Shown one piece after another: positions 18,370 through 27,248 of a stretch of 64,000 bases of DNA (position 1 is the first letter of the stretch; each line of letters begins with the position of its first letter). Source of the stretch: Devosia sp. 2618 (GTDB lineage Bacteria > Pseudomonadota > Alphaproteobacteria > Rhizobiales > Devosiaceae); NCBI RefSeq assembly GCF_040546815.1, contig NZ_JBEPOO010000001.1, positions 2,170,001-2,234,000 of the forward strand, written 5' to 3'. The notes beneath the pieces are model-generated. The model did not search any database and was not told the origin of the DNA. It was given only the letters and a program-made list of their open reading frames with translations. The position numbers and the translations under genes were made by a program.

Positions 18370-19635
18370 ATGACCGAGGTCAGCCTGCCCAAGACTAATT
18401 CGAGCCCATGGCCGAGCCGTCCATTCCACCGACAGTATCTGATGCGGCAGGCGAACAATTTGTTCGACTTTTACCAGGCTCCGTCGATCAATCCCAAGGG
18501 CGGGTTTTTCGAGCTGGATGATGATGGCAAGCCGCTCGACGCGGATAACTCCACGCGCCAGATCCACATCACGGCGCGCATGATCCATTGCTTTGCCATC
18601 GGCAGCCTGATCGGGCGGCCGGGATCTGACGAAATCGTCGATCACGGCATGCAGTATTTGTGGAACCACCACCGTGATCAAAAGCATGGCGGTTACGTGT
18701 GGTCGCTAGACGACAATGGCCCCAAGGACGACACCAAGCAGGCCTATGGGCATGCTTTCGTCATGCTGGCAGCTTCGAGCGCCAAGCTGATCGGTCATCC
18801 CCTCGCCGACCAGATGCTGGCTGACATCACGCAGGTGATCAACCAGCGCCTCTGGGACGACAAGGTTGGCGCAGTGCGCGAAGAGTTCGCCAATGACTGG
18901 TCGCCGATCACCAAGTATCGTGGCCAGAATTCCAACATGCACCTCACCGAAGCGCTGATGGGCGCTTTCGAGGCAACTGGTGACTGGCATTATCTCGAAA
19001 AAGCAGAGCGCATCGCCGAGCTGATCATCAACAAGAACGCGGTGCCGCTGGGCTACCGGGTGGCCGAGCATTTCGACGAGAACTGGGTGCTCGACAAGGA
19101 CTATCTCGGCTCTGAGATGTTCCGCCCATCTGGCGCGACGCCCGGTCATTGGCTGGAATGGTCGCGACTGCTCTATCAGCTGTGGATTTTGGGTGAGAAG
19201 CGCCTAAGCTGGATGACCGGTGCGGCGCGCGAGCTGTTCCGGCAGGCGGTTGCGCTGGGGTGGGACCAGAACTATGGCGGGTTCTTCTATACGCTCGACT
19301 GGGACAACAAGCCCATGATGCGCGAAAAGCTGTGGTGGCCAGTGAGCGAAGCGATTGGCGCGTCGGCCTATATCGCGGCTTTTGACAATGATGACTATTT
19401 CCAGAGCTGGTATCGCAAGCTGTGGGACTTTGCCGAGAACCACATCATCGACCACAAGCGTGGTGGATGGTTGAGCGAGCTCAAGGAAGACCTGACGCCA
19501 ACGGGTCGCCTGTTTGTCGGCAAGCCGGACATTTATCATGCTCTCCAGGCTTGTCTAATCCCGCTTTATCCATCGACCGGGAGCCTGACCAAGGCGATCA
19601 TCGAGGCGGACCACACCATTAAGCAGCACCATTAG
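18370..19635 (+). CDS. AGE-family sugar epimerase/isomerase
   Basis: A 421-residue (alpha/alpha)6-barrel protein of the N-acylglucosamine 2-epimerase superfamily. Visible are STRQIHITARMIHCFAIGSL, then HGGYVWSLDD, AYGHAFVMLAASSA, NSNMHLTEALMGAFEATGD and the late KLWWPVSEAIGASAY, with histidines at the positions used for proton transfer. The family resemblance is closest to the YihS/mannose isomerase branch, which interconverts aldoses and ketoses such as mannose and fructose; the exact substrate is not decidable here. GGGAGC precedes the ATG at 18370. It lies 112 bp after fbp, consistent with a role in hexose metabolism. Confidence 0.82.
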   Translation: MTEVSLPKTNSSPWPSRPFHRQYLMRQANNLFDFYQAPSINPKGGFFELDDDGKPLDADNSTRQIHITARMIHCFAIGSLIGRPGSDEIVDHGMQYLWNHHRDQKHGGYVWSLDDNGPKDDTKQAYGHAFVMLAASSAKLIGHPLADQMLADITQVINQRLWDDKVGAVREEFANDWSPITKYRGQNSNMHLTEALMGAFEATGDWHYLEKAERIAELIINKNAVPLGYRVAEHFDENWVLDKDYLGSEMFRPSGATPGHWLEWSRLLYQLWILGEKRLSWMTGAARELFRQAVALGWDQNYGGFFYTLDWDNKPMMREKLWWPVSEAIGASAYIAAFDNDDYFQSWYRKLWDFAENHIIDHKRGGWLSELKEDLTPTGRLFVGKPDIYHALQACLIPLYPSTGSLTKAIIEADHTIKQHH

Positions 19636-19709
19636 GGTGCTGCGCGGCTGGCGGTTGCCAGCATGGTCGGGGGCGCGTACATCAGCGCCACGTTTGAGAG
19701 GCCCCTCCG

Positions 19710-20582
19710 ATGTCGTTTGCTGATCGCCTGCCCGCCCAATTGCCGCGCGTTTTGATCGACCGTGCCGTTTCGGCGGCGCTGGAGGAAGATCTGGGGCTGG
19801 CCGGCGACCTCACCAGTCAGGCCACGCTGCACCCCAATGCAAGGGCGACAGCATCGCTGTCGGCAAGGGAGCCGGGTGTGATTGCCGGGCTGGAACTGGC
19901 TGCGGCGGCATTTCGACTGGTTGGCGACGGTGTGACGTTTGAGCCAAAGGTTGCCGATGGTGACCGGGTCGAAGCTGGTGGCGTCGTGGCGACGGTCAGC
20001 GGCCCTGCCCGGCTGGTGATGTCGGGAGAGCGGGTCGCGCTTAACTTCCTCAATCATTTGAGCGGCATCGCGACACTGACGCGCGAATATGCCGATGCGG
20101 TAGCCGGAACCGGCGCGCAAATCTGCGACACCCGCAAGACGACACCGGGCCTTCGCGCCTTCCAGAAATACGCGGTGCGCTGCGGCGGCGGGGCCAATCA
20201 CCGCTATTCGCTCGACGACGCCATCCTGATCAAGGACAACCACATCGCTGTCTCGGGCAGCGTCACGGCCGCCTACAAGGCCGCCGAAGCCTTTGCCGGC
20301 CATCTGGTGGCCATCGAGATCGAAGTGCAGACGCTGGCCGAGCTCGAAGAAGCGCTGGCTGCGGGTGCTCGCGTGATCCTGCTCGACAATATGGACAATG
20401 ATCTGCTGCGGCGAGCGGTTGAGATCAATGCCGGCCGGGCCAAGTTGGAAGCATCGGGCGGGGTAAAGCTCGAACGGGTTCGCTCTATCGGTGAAACGGG
20501 CGTCGACTATATTTCGACGAGCCAGATCACCATGGCGGCCAAGCCACTCGATCTGGGGCTCGATGTGGTGGTGGAACAGTGA
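19710..20582 (+). CDS. nadC: Nicotinate-nucleotide pyrophosphorylase NadC
   Basis: A 290-residue quinolinate phosphoribosyltransferase in de novo NAD synthesis. Conserved parts are ALEEDLGLAGDLTSQAT (N-terminal), ERVALNFLNHLSGIATLT, CDTRKTTPGLRAFQKYAVRC, GGGANHRYSLDDAILIKDNH and the late LEASGGVKLERVRSIGETGVDYIS. All active-site arginines and lysines in the TRKTTPGLR and KDNH segments are present. No nadA or nadB lies nearby. The stop overlaps the GTG start of cysQ (GTGA), so the two are translationally coupled. Confidence 0.96.
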   Translation: MSFADRLPAQLPRVLIDRAVSAALEEDLGLAGDLTSQATLHPNARATASLSAREPGVIAGLELAAAAFRLVGDGVTFEPKVADGDRVEAGGVVATVSGPARLVMSGERVALNFLNHLSGIATLTREYADAVAGTGAQICDTRKTTPGLRAFQKYAVRCGGGANHRYSLDDAILIKDNHIAVSGSVTAAYKAAEAFAGHLVAIEIEVQTLAELEEALAAGARVILLDNMDNDLLRRAVEINAGRAKLEASGGVKLERVRSIGETGVDYISTSQITMAAKPLDLGLDVVVEQ

Positions 20583-21400
20583 ACCAGGCGCCAACCGATC
20601 AGGCTTTGACCAAGCTGGTGCTGGACGCATCCATTGCGGCAGCGCGTGTCATTCTCGATGTCTATTCCCGGCCGATTGCTGCTGTTGAGAAGGCGGACGG
20701 CTCGCCGGTGACGGAAGCGGATGCGGCGGCTGAAGCCGTGATCCTTGATTGGTTGAGGCCAACCGGTATTCCGGTGCTCGGTGAGGAAAGCGTTGCGGCC
20801 AGCATCATTCCGGAGCTTGGCGACCGCTATTTTGTCGTCGATCCGCTGGATGGCACCAAAGAATTCATCAAGCGCAATGGCGAGTTCACCGTCAATATCG
20901 CCCTGGTCGAACACGGCGTACCGGTGCTGGGCGTCGTGCTTGCACCGGTGACGGGCGAGACCTTTATCGGTGACGCAACGGGCGCATGGTTCTGCAACAC
21001 GCTCGATGGGATCGGTTCGGATCGGCGGTCGATTTCGGTGGCTTCGGCAATACGACTGCGGATCGTTGCCAGCCGCTCACATGGGCATGTCGCGCTGGCT
21101 TCGTTGTGCGAAACTTTGAATGTCGAAGCCGACGTTTCGGTCGGTTCGTCACTGAAATTCTGCCTGTTGGCCCGCGGCGATGCGCAGCTTTACCCGCGAT
21201 TTACCCCGACCAGCGAATGGGACACTGCAGCGGGTCAAGCGGTGCTAGAAGCCGCCGGCGGGGCAGTCGTGACGCTTGATGGCGCACGGATGACCTATGG
21301 CAAGCATGACCTTGGATTTCTCAATCCGTACTTCGTTGCCGCGTCCAGCATGGAGCTGGCGCAGCGGGCGGCGGGCGAAATGGTCAAGTTGCTCGACTAA
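20579..21400 (+). CDS. cysQ: 3'(2'),5'-bisphosphate nucleotidase CysQ
   Basis: A 273-residue magnesium-dependent phosphatase of the inositol monophosphatase family. The motifs are SPVTEADAAAEAVILDWL, the metal site FVVDPLDGTKEFIKRNGEFTVN (the DG-T-KEF form is CysQ-specific) and TSEWDTAAGQAVLEAAGG near the C-terminus. CysQ converts PAP, the by-product of sulfate assimilation and sulfotransfer, to AMP. The start is GTG 20579-20581, overlapping the nadC stop. It is functionally related to the sulfate uptake genes further left. Confidence 0.93.
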   Translation: MNQAPTDQALTKLVLDASIAAARVILDVYSRPIAAVEKADGSPVTEADAAAEAVILDWLRPTGIPVLGEESVAASIIPELGDRYFVVDPLDGTKEFIKRNGEFTVNIALVEHGVPVLGVVLAPVTGETFIGDATGAWFCNTLDGIGSDRRSISVASAIRLRIVASRSHGHVALASLCETLNVEADVSVGSSLKFCLLARGDAQLYPRFTPTSEWDTAAGQAVLEAAGGAVVTLDGARMTYGKHDLGFLNPYFVAASSMELAQRAAGEMVKLLD

Positions 21401-21476
21401 ACAGGTAGCCATGCAACCTGATCTTAACTGATCTACCCGAAGAGCTGCTTCGTACAACTTGCGCAAATCTTGTCGG

Positions 21477-21516
21477 GCATATACAGAACCGGCATATATC
21501 AGCCCAGCATATGCTC
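21477..21516 (+). promoter_or_regulatory. Three GCATAT repeats at 15-bp spacing upstream of padR-like gene
   Basis: GCATATACAG (21477), GCATATATCA (21492) and GCATATGCTC (21507) occur at an exact 15-bp period in the 131-bp gap before the PadR-type gene. The third copy contains the self-complementary GCATATGC. The position, ending 16 bp before the start codon, suits a repressor operator. The assignment to PadR autoregulation is inference. Confidence 0.5.
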
Positions 21517-21531
21517 GGGCGGAGCCAGCGC

Positions 21532-22080
21532 ATGAACGTCCGGACACTCTGCCTATCGATCCTTTATGAATGTGACGCGACCGGATACGAAATCCGGCGG
21601 CTTTGCGTTGAGGGCGAGTGCGCCTATTTCATCGAGGCCAGTTTTGGTTCGATCTACCCTGCCCTCGCCAAGCTTGAGGATGAAGGGCTACTGAAGAGCC
21701 GCACCGAACAGCAAAGCGGCAAGCCGTCCAAGAAGGTCTATTCGATCACCGACGCAGGCCGCGCTGCTTTTATTGAGGAACTATCGGCTCCGCTTGGCGA
21801 AGATGTGTTCCGGAGCCCGTTCCTGCTCTTTGCTCGCTTCGCCAATATTTTGCCACGCGATATCGTGGAAATGCGGGCGAATGAACATCTCGAAAGTACT
21901 ATCGCTTCCCATAAGAAACTGGAAGAAGCGTTTCAACAACGTAGCAGCAATGCTGCTGACACATGGGTCATCAATTACGGTCGTGCTATGATGGAGCTTG
22001 CCGAGAGGCATATGCGCTCCCATATGCACGAACTGATCACAATGGCGCGAGCCGAGCCGTCAAAAGACGCGGCTGAGTAA
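21532..22080 (+). CDS. PadR-family transcriptional regulator
   Basis: A 182-residue winged-helix regulator. VRTLCLSILYECDATGYEIR, then FIEASFGSIYPALAKLEDEG, then GKPSKKVYSITDAGRAAFIEEL is the standard PadR DNA-binding domain; the C-terminal half is helical and probably dimerises. The start ATG 21532 follows GGAG at 21521; an in-frame start at 21511 lies inside the repeat region and is rejected. It is 15 bp upstream of the RND membrane-fusion gene, so it most likely represses the efflux pair and itself. The inducer is unknown. Confidence 0.88.
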   Translation: MNVRTLCLSILYECDATGYEIRRLCVEGECAYFIEASFGSIYPALAKLEDEGLLKSRTEQQSGKPSKKVYSITDAGRAAFIEELSAPLGEDVFRSPFLLFARFANILPRDIVEMRANEHLESTIASHKKLEEAFQQRSSNAADTWVINYGRAMMELAERHMRSHMHELITMARAEPSKDAAE

Positions 22081-22095
22081 AGGGGCTACTTCTAT

Positions 22096-23367
22096 ATGCG
22101 TGCACTGTTTTCTTACGGCGTCGCCTTGTTGATCCTGCTTGGTGCAGGCGCATGGCTGGCAACCGGTTCGCTGGTTGTCGGCGGCAATGGCCCCGGCAAT
22201 GGCGAACGCCCGATCATTTCGGTGATCGAAGGCAAGGATCACGGCCCGATTGCCACCCAGTTGGCAGCAGCCGGTGTTCTGGCTGAGACCCCACATCCTG
22301 AAACCGATCCAGCTTTGACCATTGCGCAGCGCAATGAGACCGCAAATGGCGCCGGCGCTGCGCTGCCATCGGTTCGCACCGAGACCTACACGGCACAACC
22401 GCTGCAGATCGACGTACCGCTGCGCGGTCGCACCCAGGCCAAGGCTTCGGTTTCGGCAATCGCTGAAACAGCAGGCATCGTCGACGTGGTGCATGTGACC
22501 AAGGGCCAGCAGGTTGCCGTGGGCGATGCCCTCTGCACGCTGGACAAGGGCACGCGCGCTGCCGCCCTGGCACAGGCCAAGGCTGGTCTCGAACAGGCCA
22601 ATGCAGGTCTGGTTCAGGCACAGCTCGACTACGATACCAATACCGAACTGCGTAACAAGGGCCTTGCCGCCTCCAATACCGGTCGTACCGTTGAAGTTGC
22701 GCTGAGCGGCGCCAAGGCTTCGGTCTCGTCGGCTCAGGCAGGCCTCGACAACGCGCAGGCCGAACTCGACCGCACTGAAATCAAGGCAAAGGTTGCCGGT
22801 TCTGTTCAGGACCCGATCGCAGTGACCGGCTCGCTGCTCGGCCAGGGCCAGCCTTGCGCCACCATCGTTCAGCTGAACCCAATGGTGTTTATTGGCCAGG
22901 TGCCAGAGTCGCGCATCGCGTTGGCGCATACCGGTCTTGATGCTGCCATCACCACGGTGACGGGCACCAAGGTTGCCGGCAAGGTCACATTCATCTCGGC
23001 TGTCGCCGACAATGCAACGCGTTCCTTCCCGGTCGAAATCGAATTTGCCAATAACGACCTTTCGGTTCGCGATGGCGTGAGCGCACAGGCTGTGGTTACG
23101 CTAGGCAATACGCTCGGCCATCTGCTGCCACAGTCGGTGCTGACGCTCGACGAAAAGGGCACGCTGGGCGTACGCACTGTCGAAGACGGCAAGGTTGCCT
23201 TCCACGCCATCACCATCGTCAGCGATACGCGCGACGGCGTCTGGGTGACTGGCCTGCCGACCACCAGCGAAGTCATAACCGTTGGCCAAGAGAACGTGAG
23301 TGCCGGACAGGCCGTCAACGCCAGCCCTGCCGAGACTGCCACCCCCGTTAGCGCAGAAAGCGTCTAA
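22096..23367 (+). CDS. RND efflux periplasmic adaptor (membrane fusion protein)
   Basis: A 423-residue adaptor with an N-terminal membrane anchor (FSYGVALLILLGAGAWLATG). A lipoyl-like half-motif (GIVDVVHVTKGQQVAVGDALC) flanks an alpha-hairpin (about residues 155-230, rich in A, Q and L), and a beta-barrel region contains NPMVFIGQVPESRIAL. It bridges the RND pump to an outer-membrane channel. Two cysteines (DALCTLDKG and GQPCATIVQ) fall in the lipoyl halves. The C-terminus is alanine- and threonine-rich. It stops 2 bp before the RND gene. No TolC-type gene is in the window, so the outer-membrane partner must be elsewhere. Confidence 0.9.
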   Translation: MRALFSYGVALLILLGAGAWLATGSLVVGGNGPGNGERPIISVIEGKDHGPIATQLAAAGVLAETPHPETDPALTIAQRNETANGAGAALPSVRTETYTAQPLQIDVPLRGRTQAKASVSAIAETAGIVDVVHVTKGQQVAVGDALCTLDKGTRAAALAQAKAGLEQANAGLVQAQLDYDTNTELRNKGLAASNTGRTVEVALSGAKASVSSAQAGLDNAQAELDRTEIKAKVAGSVQDPIAVTGSLLGQGQPCATIVQLNPMVFIGQVPESRIALAHTGLDAAITTVTGTKVAGKVTFISAVADNATRSFPVEIEFANNDLSVRDGVSAQAVVTLGNTLGHLLPQSVLTLDEKGTLGVRTVEDGKVAFHAITIVSDTRDGVWVTGLPTTSEVITVGQENVSAGQAVNASPAETATPVSAESV

Positions 23368-23369
23368 AC

Positions 23370-26300
23370 ATGCTCGACTTCATCGTCAGAATACTGAGGA
23401 TGCCGCGTGTCGTGCTCACCGTTATGGTGATCATGCTGGGCGCGGGTATCTCGGCCTATGTGTCGCTGCCTAAGGAAAGCTTCCCGGCCATCGACGTGCC
23501 GTATCTTTACGTCTCGATCAGCCAGAATGGCGTGTCGCCACGTGACGCGGAAAATCTGCTGGCCAAGCCGGCCGAAGAAGAACTGGCAACCTTGCCAGGT
23601 CTGCAGAATATCAGCTCGACGTCGACCACCGGCCACGCGTCGGTGTTCCTCGAGTTCGACATCAATACCAACAAGGACCAGGCGATCTCCGATACGCGCG
23701 CGCGCATCGACGCCATCAAGTCCAAGTTGCCAAGCGAAGCGGACGACCCGATCGTCAGCGAAATCGATCTGGTCGGCACCCCGATCATTTCGGTCGCGCT
23801 TTATGGCAGCGCGCCGGAACGCGAGCTGATCCAGCGCGCCGATGACCTGAAGGAAGCCCTCGAAGGCATCGCCGAAGTCCGTGAAGCCAAGCTTTCGGGC
23901 GGCCGTGACGAAATCCTTGAAGTGCGCATCGACCTGCTGCGACTTGAATCCTATGGCCTGACCTCGGCTCAGCTGTTTGACGCACTGGCCCGCAACAACA
24001 TGGTTGTGCCCGGTGGCACCATCAACAGCGGTCAGGGCGCGTTCAATATCGAAGTCCCCGGCCTGATCACTCGGCCAGCCGATCTCTATAGCCTGCCACT
24101 CAAGACCGACGGCAATAGTGTTGTGACCTTTGGCGACGTCGCCACGATCACCCGCACGCTTGCCGATGCCACTGACTACACTACGGTCAACGGCTCCCCT
24201 GCCCTGATCCTGGGCGTGTCCAAGAAGCTGGGCACCAACATCATCGACGTGTCCGAAAAGGTCCGTGCGACGACTGCTGAACTTGCCAAGAGCTGGCCAT
24301 CCGGCGTTGGCTACAGCTTCTTCCTCGATCAGGCCGAAACCACTACCTCCATGTTCCGTTCGCTGGAAGCCGCCGTGCTGACAGCTGTGGCACTGGTGCT
24401 GATCACCTGCGTGGCGACCCTTGGTATTCGCCCCGCAATCATGATCGGCATGTCCATCCCGCTATCGTTCATGATGGCGTTCCTCGTGGCGCAGACGCTG
24501 GGCATGACCATCAACATGATGGTGATGTTCGGGCTGGTTATCGCGGTGGGTGTGCTCGTCGACGATCCGGTGGTGGTCGTGGAATATGCCGAGCGAAAAC
24601 TGCAGGAAGGCGTCTCCAAGAAAGAGGCGTTCATCCTCGCGGTTCGCAAGATGTTCATTCCGGTGGTGGGCGCAACTGCGACCACGCTTGGCGCCTTCAT
24701 TCCACTGCTGTTCTGGCCGGGCATTATCGGCAAGTTCATGAGCTACCTGCCGATGATCGTGATCATCGTCATGATCGCTTCGCTGATTTCGGCCCTTATC
24801 TTCATGCCCGTTATCGGCGCGGTGATCGCTTCGACCCATGTCGATCCGAAGGCCAAGGAAGCCGCCGACATCGTCATGTATGCCGACAAGTTCGACGCCA
24901 AGAAGGTCAAGGGTATTACCGGCATCTATGTACGGACCATGGAGCATCTGCTGCATTGGCCGTTGCCGACACTTGCGGTGGGCTTTGCCATCATCATCGG
25001 CATTTTCATAACCTACGCCACCCATCCGACCGGCAGCGAGGCCTTCCCGGCTTCCGAGCCCGAGTTCGCGACGGTGGCAGTGGTTGGCCGAGGCAACTAC
25101 TCGCCCGAAGAAGTTCGGGACATGATGTCCAATATCGGCGCTGAAATCATGCAGGTGCAGGGTATTCAGGACGTGATCATGCAGTTCGGCTCGACTGGAG
25201 CCTTCGGCACGACCCCGCCTGACACTATCGGCAACTTCCAGCTGCAGCTGGTCGATTGGGCCGAGCGCGTGCCGGCTGCCGAAATCTTTGGCAAAATTCG
25301 CGAGCGCATGACCCAGTTTGCGGGTCTCGATATCCAAGTGCTGGCGGCCGAAAACGGTCCACCAGCAGGTAAGGACATCAACCTGCGCGTCGAGAGCAAG
25401 AACTACGACGACCTGCTCCCTGTCGTGACGGCGATCAGAAACCACATCGAAACCATGCCGAACACGGTGGACATCGAAGATGGTCGCCCCTCCCCCGGCA
25501 TCGACTGGCAGATCACCATCGACCGCAACGAGGCCGGCAATTACGGTATCGGTGTGCGTGAACTGGCGCCCTATGTTCAGCTCGTTACGTCTGGCGTGAA
25601 GCTGGGCACCTATCGCGACGCCGACACGGGCAAGGAACTGGATATCCGCGTTCGCCTGCCTGAGAACGAACGTACGTTCGACGCTCTGGACTCCATGCGC
25701 ATCGCCACGGCGCAGGGCATGGTTCCGGTGAGCAACTTCATCGACCGTACTGCCGTGCCAAAGGTAGCCAATATCCAGCGGCGGAACCAGTTGTACCAGA
25801 TGCCGGTGGCAGCTGGCCTGGCAAACCTGCCCGAGGGCGTCTATGCGGCCGACCGCGTGGCAGAACTGCAGACCTGGATTGGTCAGCAGGATTTCCCGAG
25901 CTCGGTATCGGTGCAGTTCGGCGGCGCTGAAGAACAGATGGGCGATGCAAACGCCTTTATCGTCCAGGCCTTCGGCATGGCGATGTTCCTGATCTTCTTC
26001 ATCCTGCTGCTGGAGTACAACAGCTTCTACCAGGTGATGGTGACCCTCTCGACGGTCATCATGTCGGTGGCGGGCGTGTTACTTGGCATGCTGGCGACGG
26101 GGATGAGCTTCTCGGCCATCATGACGGGGCTCGGTATCGTGGCCTTGGCGGGTATCGTGGTGAAAAACGGTATCGTGCTGATCGACACGTACAATGACTA
26201 CAACCGCCATCAGGGTGTGGAGCCGGTCAAGGCCATGCTGCTCACCACCGCACAGCGTGTGCGGCCGGTGTTGCTGACGGCGTTCCTGACGGCGCTGGGC

Positions 26301-26756
26301 GTTATCCCGATGTGGGCCAACGTCGAGTTCGACTTCATCCGTCGTGAAGTGGTTGTCGGTGGCCTTGCCGGGTCGTGGTTTATCCACCTGTCGGCAGCTC
26401 TGGTCTCGGGCCTGTTCTTCTCGACAGCACTGACGCTGGTCATGGTGCCTGTGATGATCACTGCACCAAGCGTGATGTGGGGCCAGATCAAGTGGGTCAT
26501 GCACCATTCCGGTCGCCTACGTGACTTCGTGACCGGCCGGGGCCGCCAGCCAGCAATGGCAGTGCCCGCAGGGTTTGATGGCATGGCCGTTGAAATCCCG
26601 GCCGATGCCGATGGCAGCAAGCGCTACATCGTCAGCCAGGAAGTCGGCGCAGTCGAACCCGAGCAGGCTACCAACCAGGATAGCGGGCTGGTGAAAAAGG
26701 AAGAGAATGGCGTGACGATAGTCAGCCGTCCCGACCGCCCGGAAGCCGCTGAGTAA
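23370..26756 (+). CDS. RND efflux transporter permease
   Basis: A 1128-residue proton-driven pump. TM1 is within MLDFIVRILRMPRVVLTVMV and is followed by LPKESFPAIDVPYLYVSISQ. TM2-6 (about 335-485) include the proton-relay segment GLVIAVGVLVDDPVVVVEYAERKL, whose paired aspartates fit the RND relay. A second periplasmic lobe follows TM7 (about 530-550), and TM8-12 lie at about 860-1020, including GLGIVALAGIVVKNGIVLID. It has a cytoplasmic tail about 90 residues longer than usual, with GRGRQPAMAVPAGFDG and a lysine/glutamate-rich end. It belongs to the multidrug/hydrophobe class; the substrate is not decidable. It is the last gene of the PadR-MFP-RND operon, followed by a strong terminator. Confidence 0.92.
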   Translation: MLDFIVRILRMPRVVLTVMVIMLGAGISAYVSLPKESFPAIDVPYLYVSISQNGVSPRDAENLLAKPAEEELATLPGLQNISSTSTTGHASVFLEFDINTNKDQAISDTRARIDAIKSKLPSEADDPIVSEIDLVGTPIISVALYGSAPERELIQRADDLKEALEGIAEVREAKLSGGRDEILEVRIDLLRLESYGLTSAQLFDALARNNMVVPGGTINSGQGAFNIEVPGLITRPADLYSLPLKTDGNSVVTFGDVATITRTLADATDYTTVNGSPALILGVSKKLGTNIIDVSEKVRATTAELAKSWPSGVGYSFFLDQAETTTSMFRSLEAAVLTAVALVLITCVATLGIRPAIMIGMSIPLSFMMAFLVAQTLGMTINMMVMFGLVIAVGVLVDDPVVVVEYAERKLQEGVSKKEAFILAVRKMFIPVVGATATTLGAFIPLLFWPGIIGKFMSYLPMIVIIVMIASLISALIFMPVIGAVIASTHVDPKAKEAADIVMYADKFDAKKVKGITGIYVRTMEHLLHWPLPTLAVGFAIIIGIFITYATHPTGSEAFPASEPEFATVAVVGRGNYSPEEVRDMMSNIGAEIMQVQGIQDVIMQFGSTGAFGTTPPDTIGNFQLQLVDWAERVPAAEIFGKIRERMTQFAGLDIQVLAAENGPPAGKDINLRVESKNYDDLLPVVTAIRNHIETMPNTVDIEDGRPSPGIDWQITIDRNEAGNYGIGVRELAPYVQLVTSGVKLGTYRDADTGKELDIRVRLPENERTFDALDSMRIATAQGMVPVSNFIDRTAVPKVANIQRRNQLYQMPVAAGLANLPEGVYAADRVAELQTWIGQQDFPSSVSVQFGGAEEQMGDANAFIVQAFGMAMFLIFFILLLEYNSFYQVMVTLSTVIMSVAGVLLGMLATGMSFSAIMTGLGIVALAGIVVKNGIVLIDTYNDYNRHQGVEPVKAMLLTTAQRVRPVLLTAFLTALGVIPMWANVEFDFIRREVVVGGLAGSWFIHLSAALVSGLFFSTALTLVMVPVMITAPSVMWGQIKWVMHHSGRLRDFVTGRGRQPAMAVPAGFDGMAVEIPADADGSKRYIVSQEVGAVEPEQATNQDSGLVKKEENGVTIVSRPDRPEAAE

Positions 26757-26772
26757 TCAGCCGCGATGCACT

Positions 26773-26802
26773 AAAAAGGCCCGCAGCGATGCGGGCCTTT
26801 TT
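26773..26802 (+). terminator. Rho-independent terminator after RND gene
   Basis: AAAAAGGCCCGC and GCGGGCCTTTTT form a perfect stem around a short AGCGAT loop, followed by TTTTTG. It lies 16 bp after the stop. Confidence 0.9.
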
Positions 26803-26875
26803 GTTTGGGTGGAAATAGGAGGTTCAGCTAACATCGTTTCCAGTGAGTTTGCACCGGCAACCTAGGAACAAACCC

Positions 26876-26998
26876 ATGGCAGTTGTGACCGCAACCGAGG
26901 CTAGGCGCAGGTTTGGACAGATGTTGGTGGTGCTAAAGGCGGAGCCTGTACATATACAGAACGGGCGAAACGTTGCTGTCGTGCTCTCGCCGCTCTAG
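26876..26998 (+). pseudogene. Truncated Phd/YefM-type antitoxin remnant
   Basis: A 40-codon ORF whose product opens MAVVTATEARRRFGQMLVVL, continues KAEPVHIQNGRNVAVVLSPL and then stops. This is the N-terminal DNA-binding half of a Phd/YefM antitoxin: the T-ATEAR--FG-M start, the PV-I-NGR turn and the VAVVLSP strand are all present. Intact family members are about 75-95 residues and go on with a toxin-binding tail. AGGA at 26863-26866 is a usable ribosome site. No toxin ORF follows: 26999-27183 holds nothing I can recognise on either strand. It is either a decayed toxin-antitoxin locus or a solitary DNA-binding half. Confidence 0.65.
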
Positions 26999-27183
26999 TG
27001 GAGAACCGCGACGACACCAAAGGTCAGCCAGTTGTTGAGCGCTTGATGGCTCGGAGCATAAAGAGGCGTCAGTCCCTATGTCGGGCACTGACGAAGTAGC
27101 TTGAGTGACTGGTGCAGCCTAGCGATCCAGAACAGTTGGTCGGCCCAAGCGCGGGCTTGCGTCGAGCATCCTCCTCTTCCTCC

Positions 27184-27222
27184 AAAGAAAAAGCCCCGTT
27201 CGAGAACATCGAAACGGGGCTT
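27184..27222 (-). terminator. Rho-independent terminator of the ABC exporter operon
   Basis: On the minus strand, AAGCCCCGTTTCG pairs with CGAACGGGGCTT and is followed by TTTCTTT. It lies 27 bp after the stop of the leftward ABC exporter gene. Confidence 0.85.
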
Positions 27223-27248
27223 CAGATTTGTGTAGTCCTGTAAGCGCC

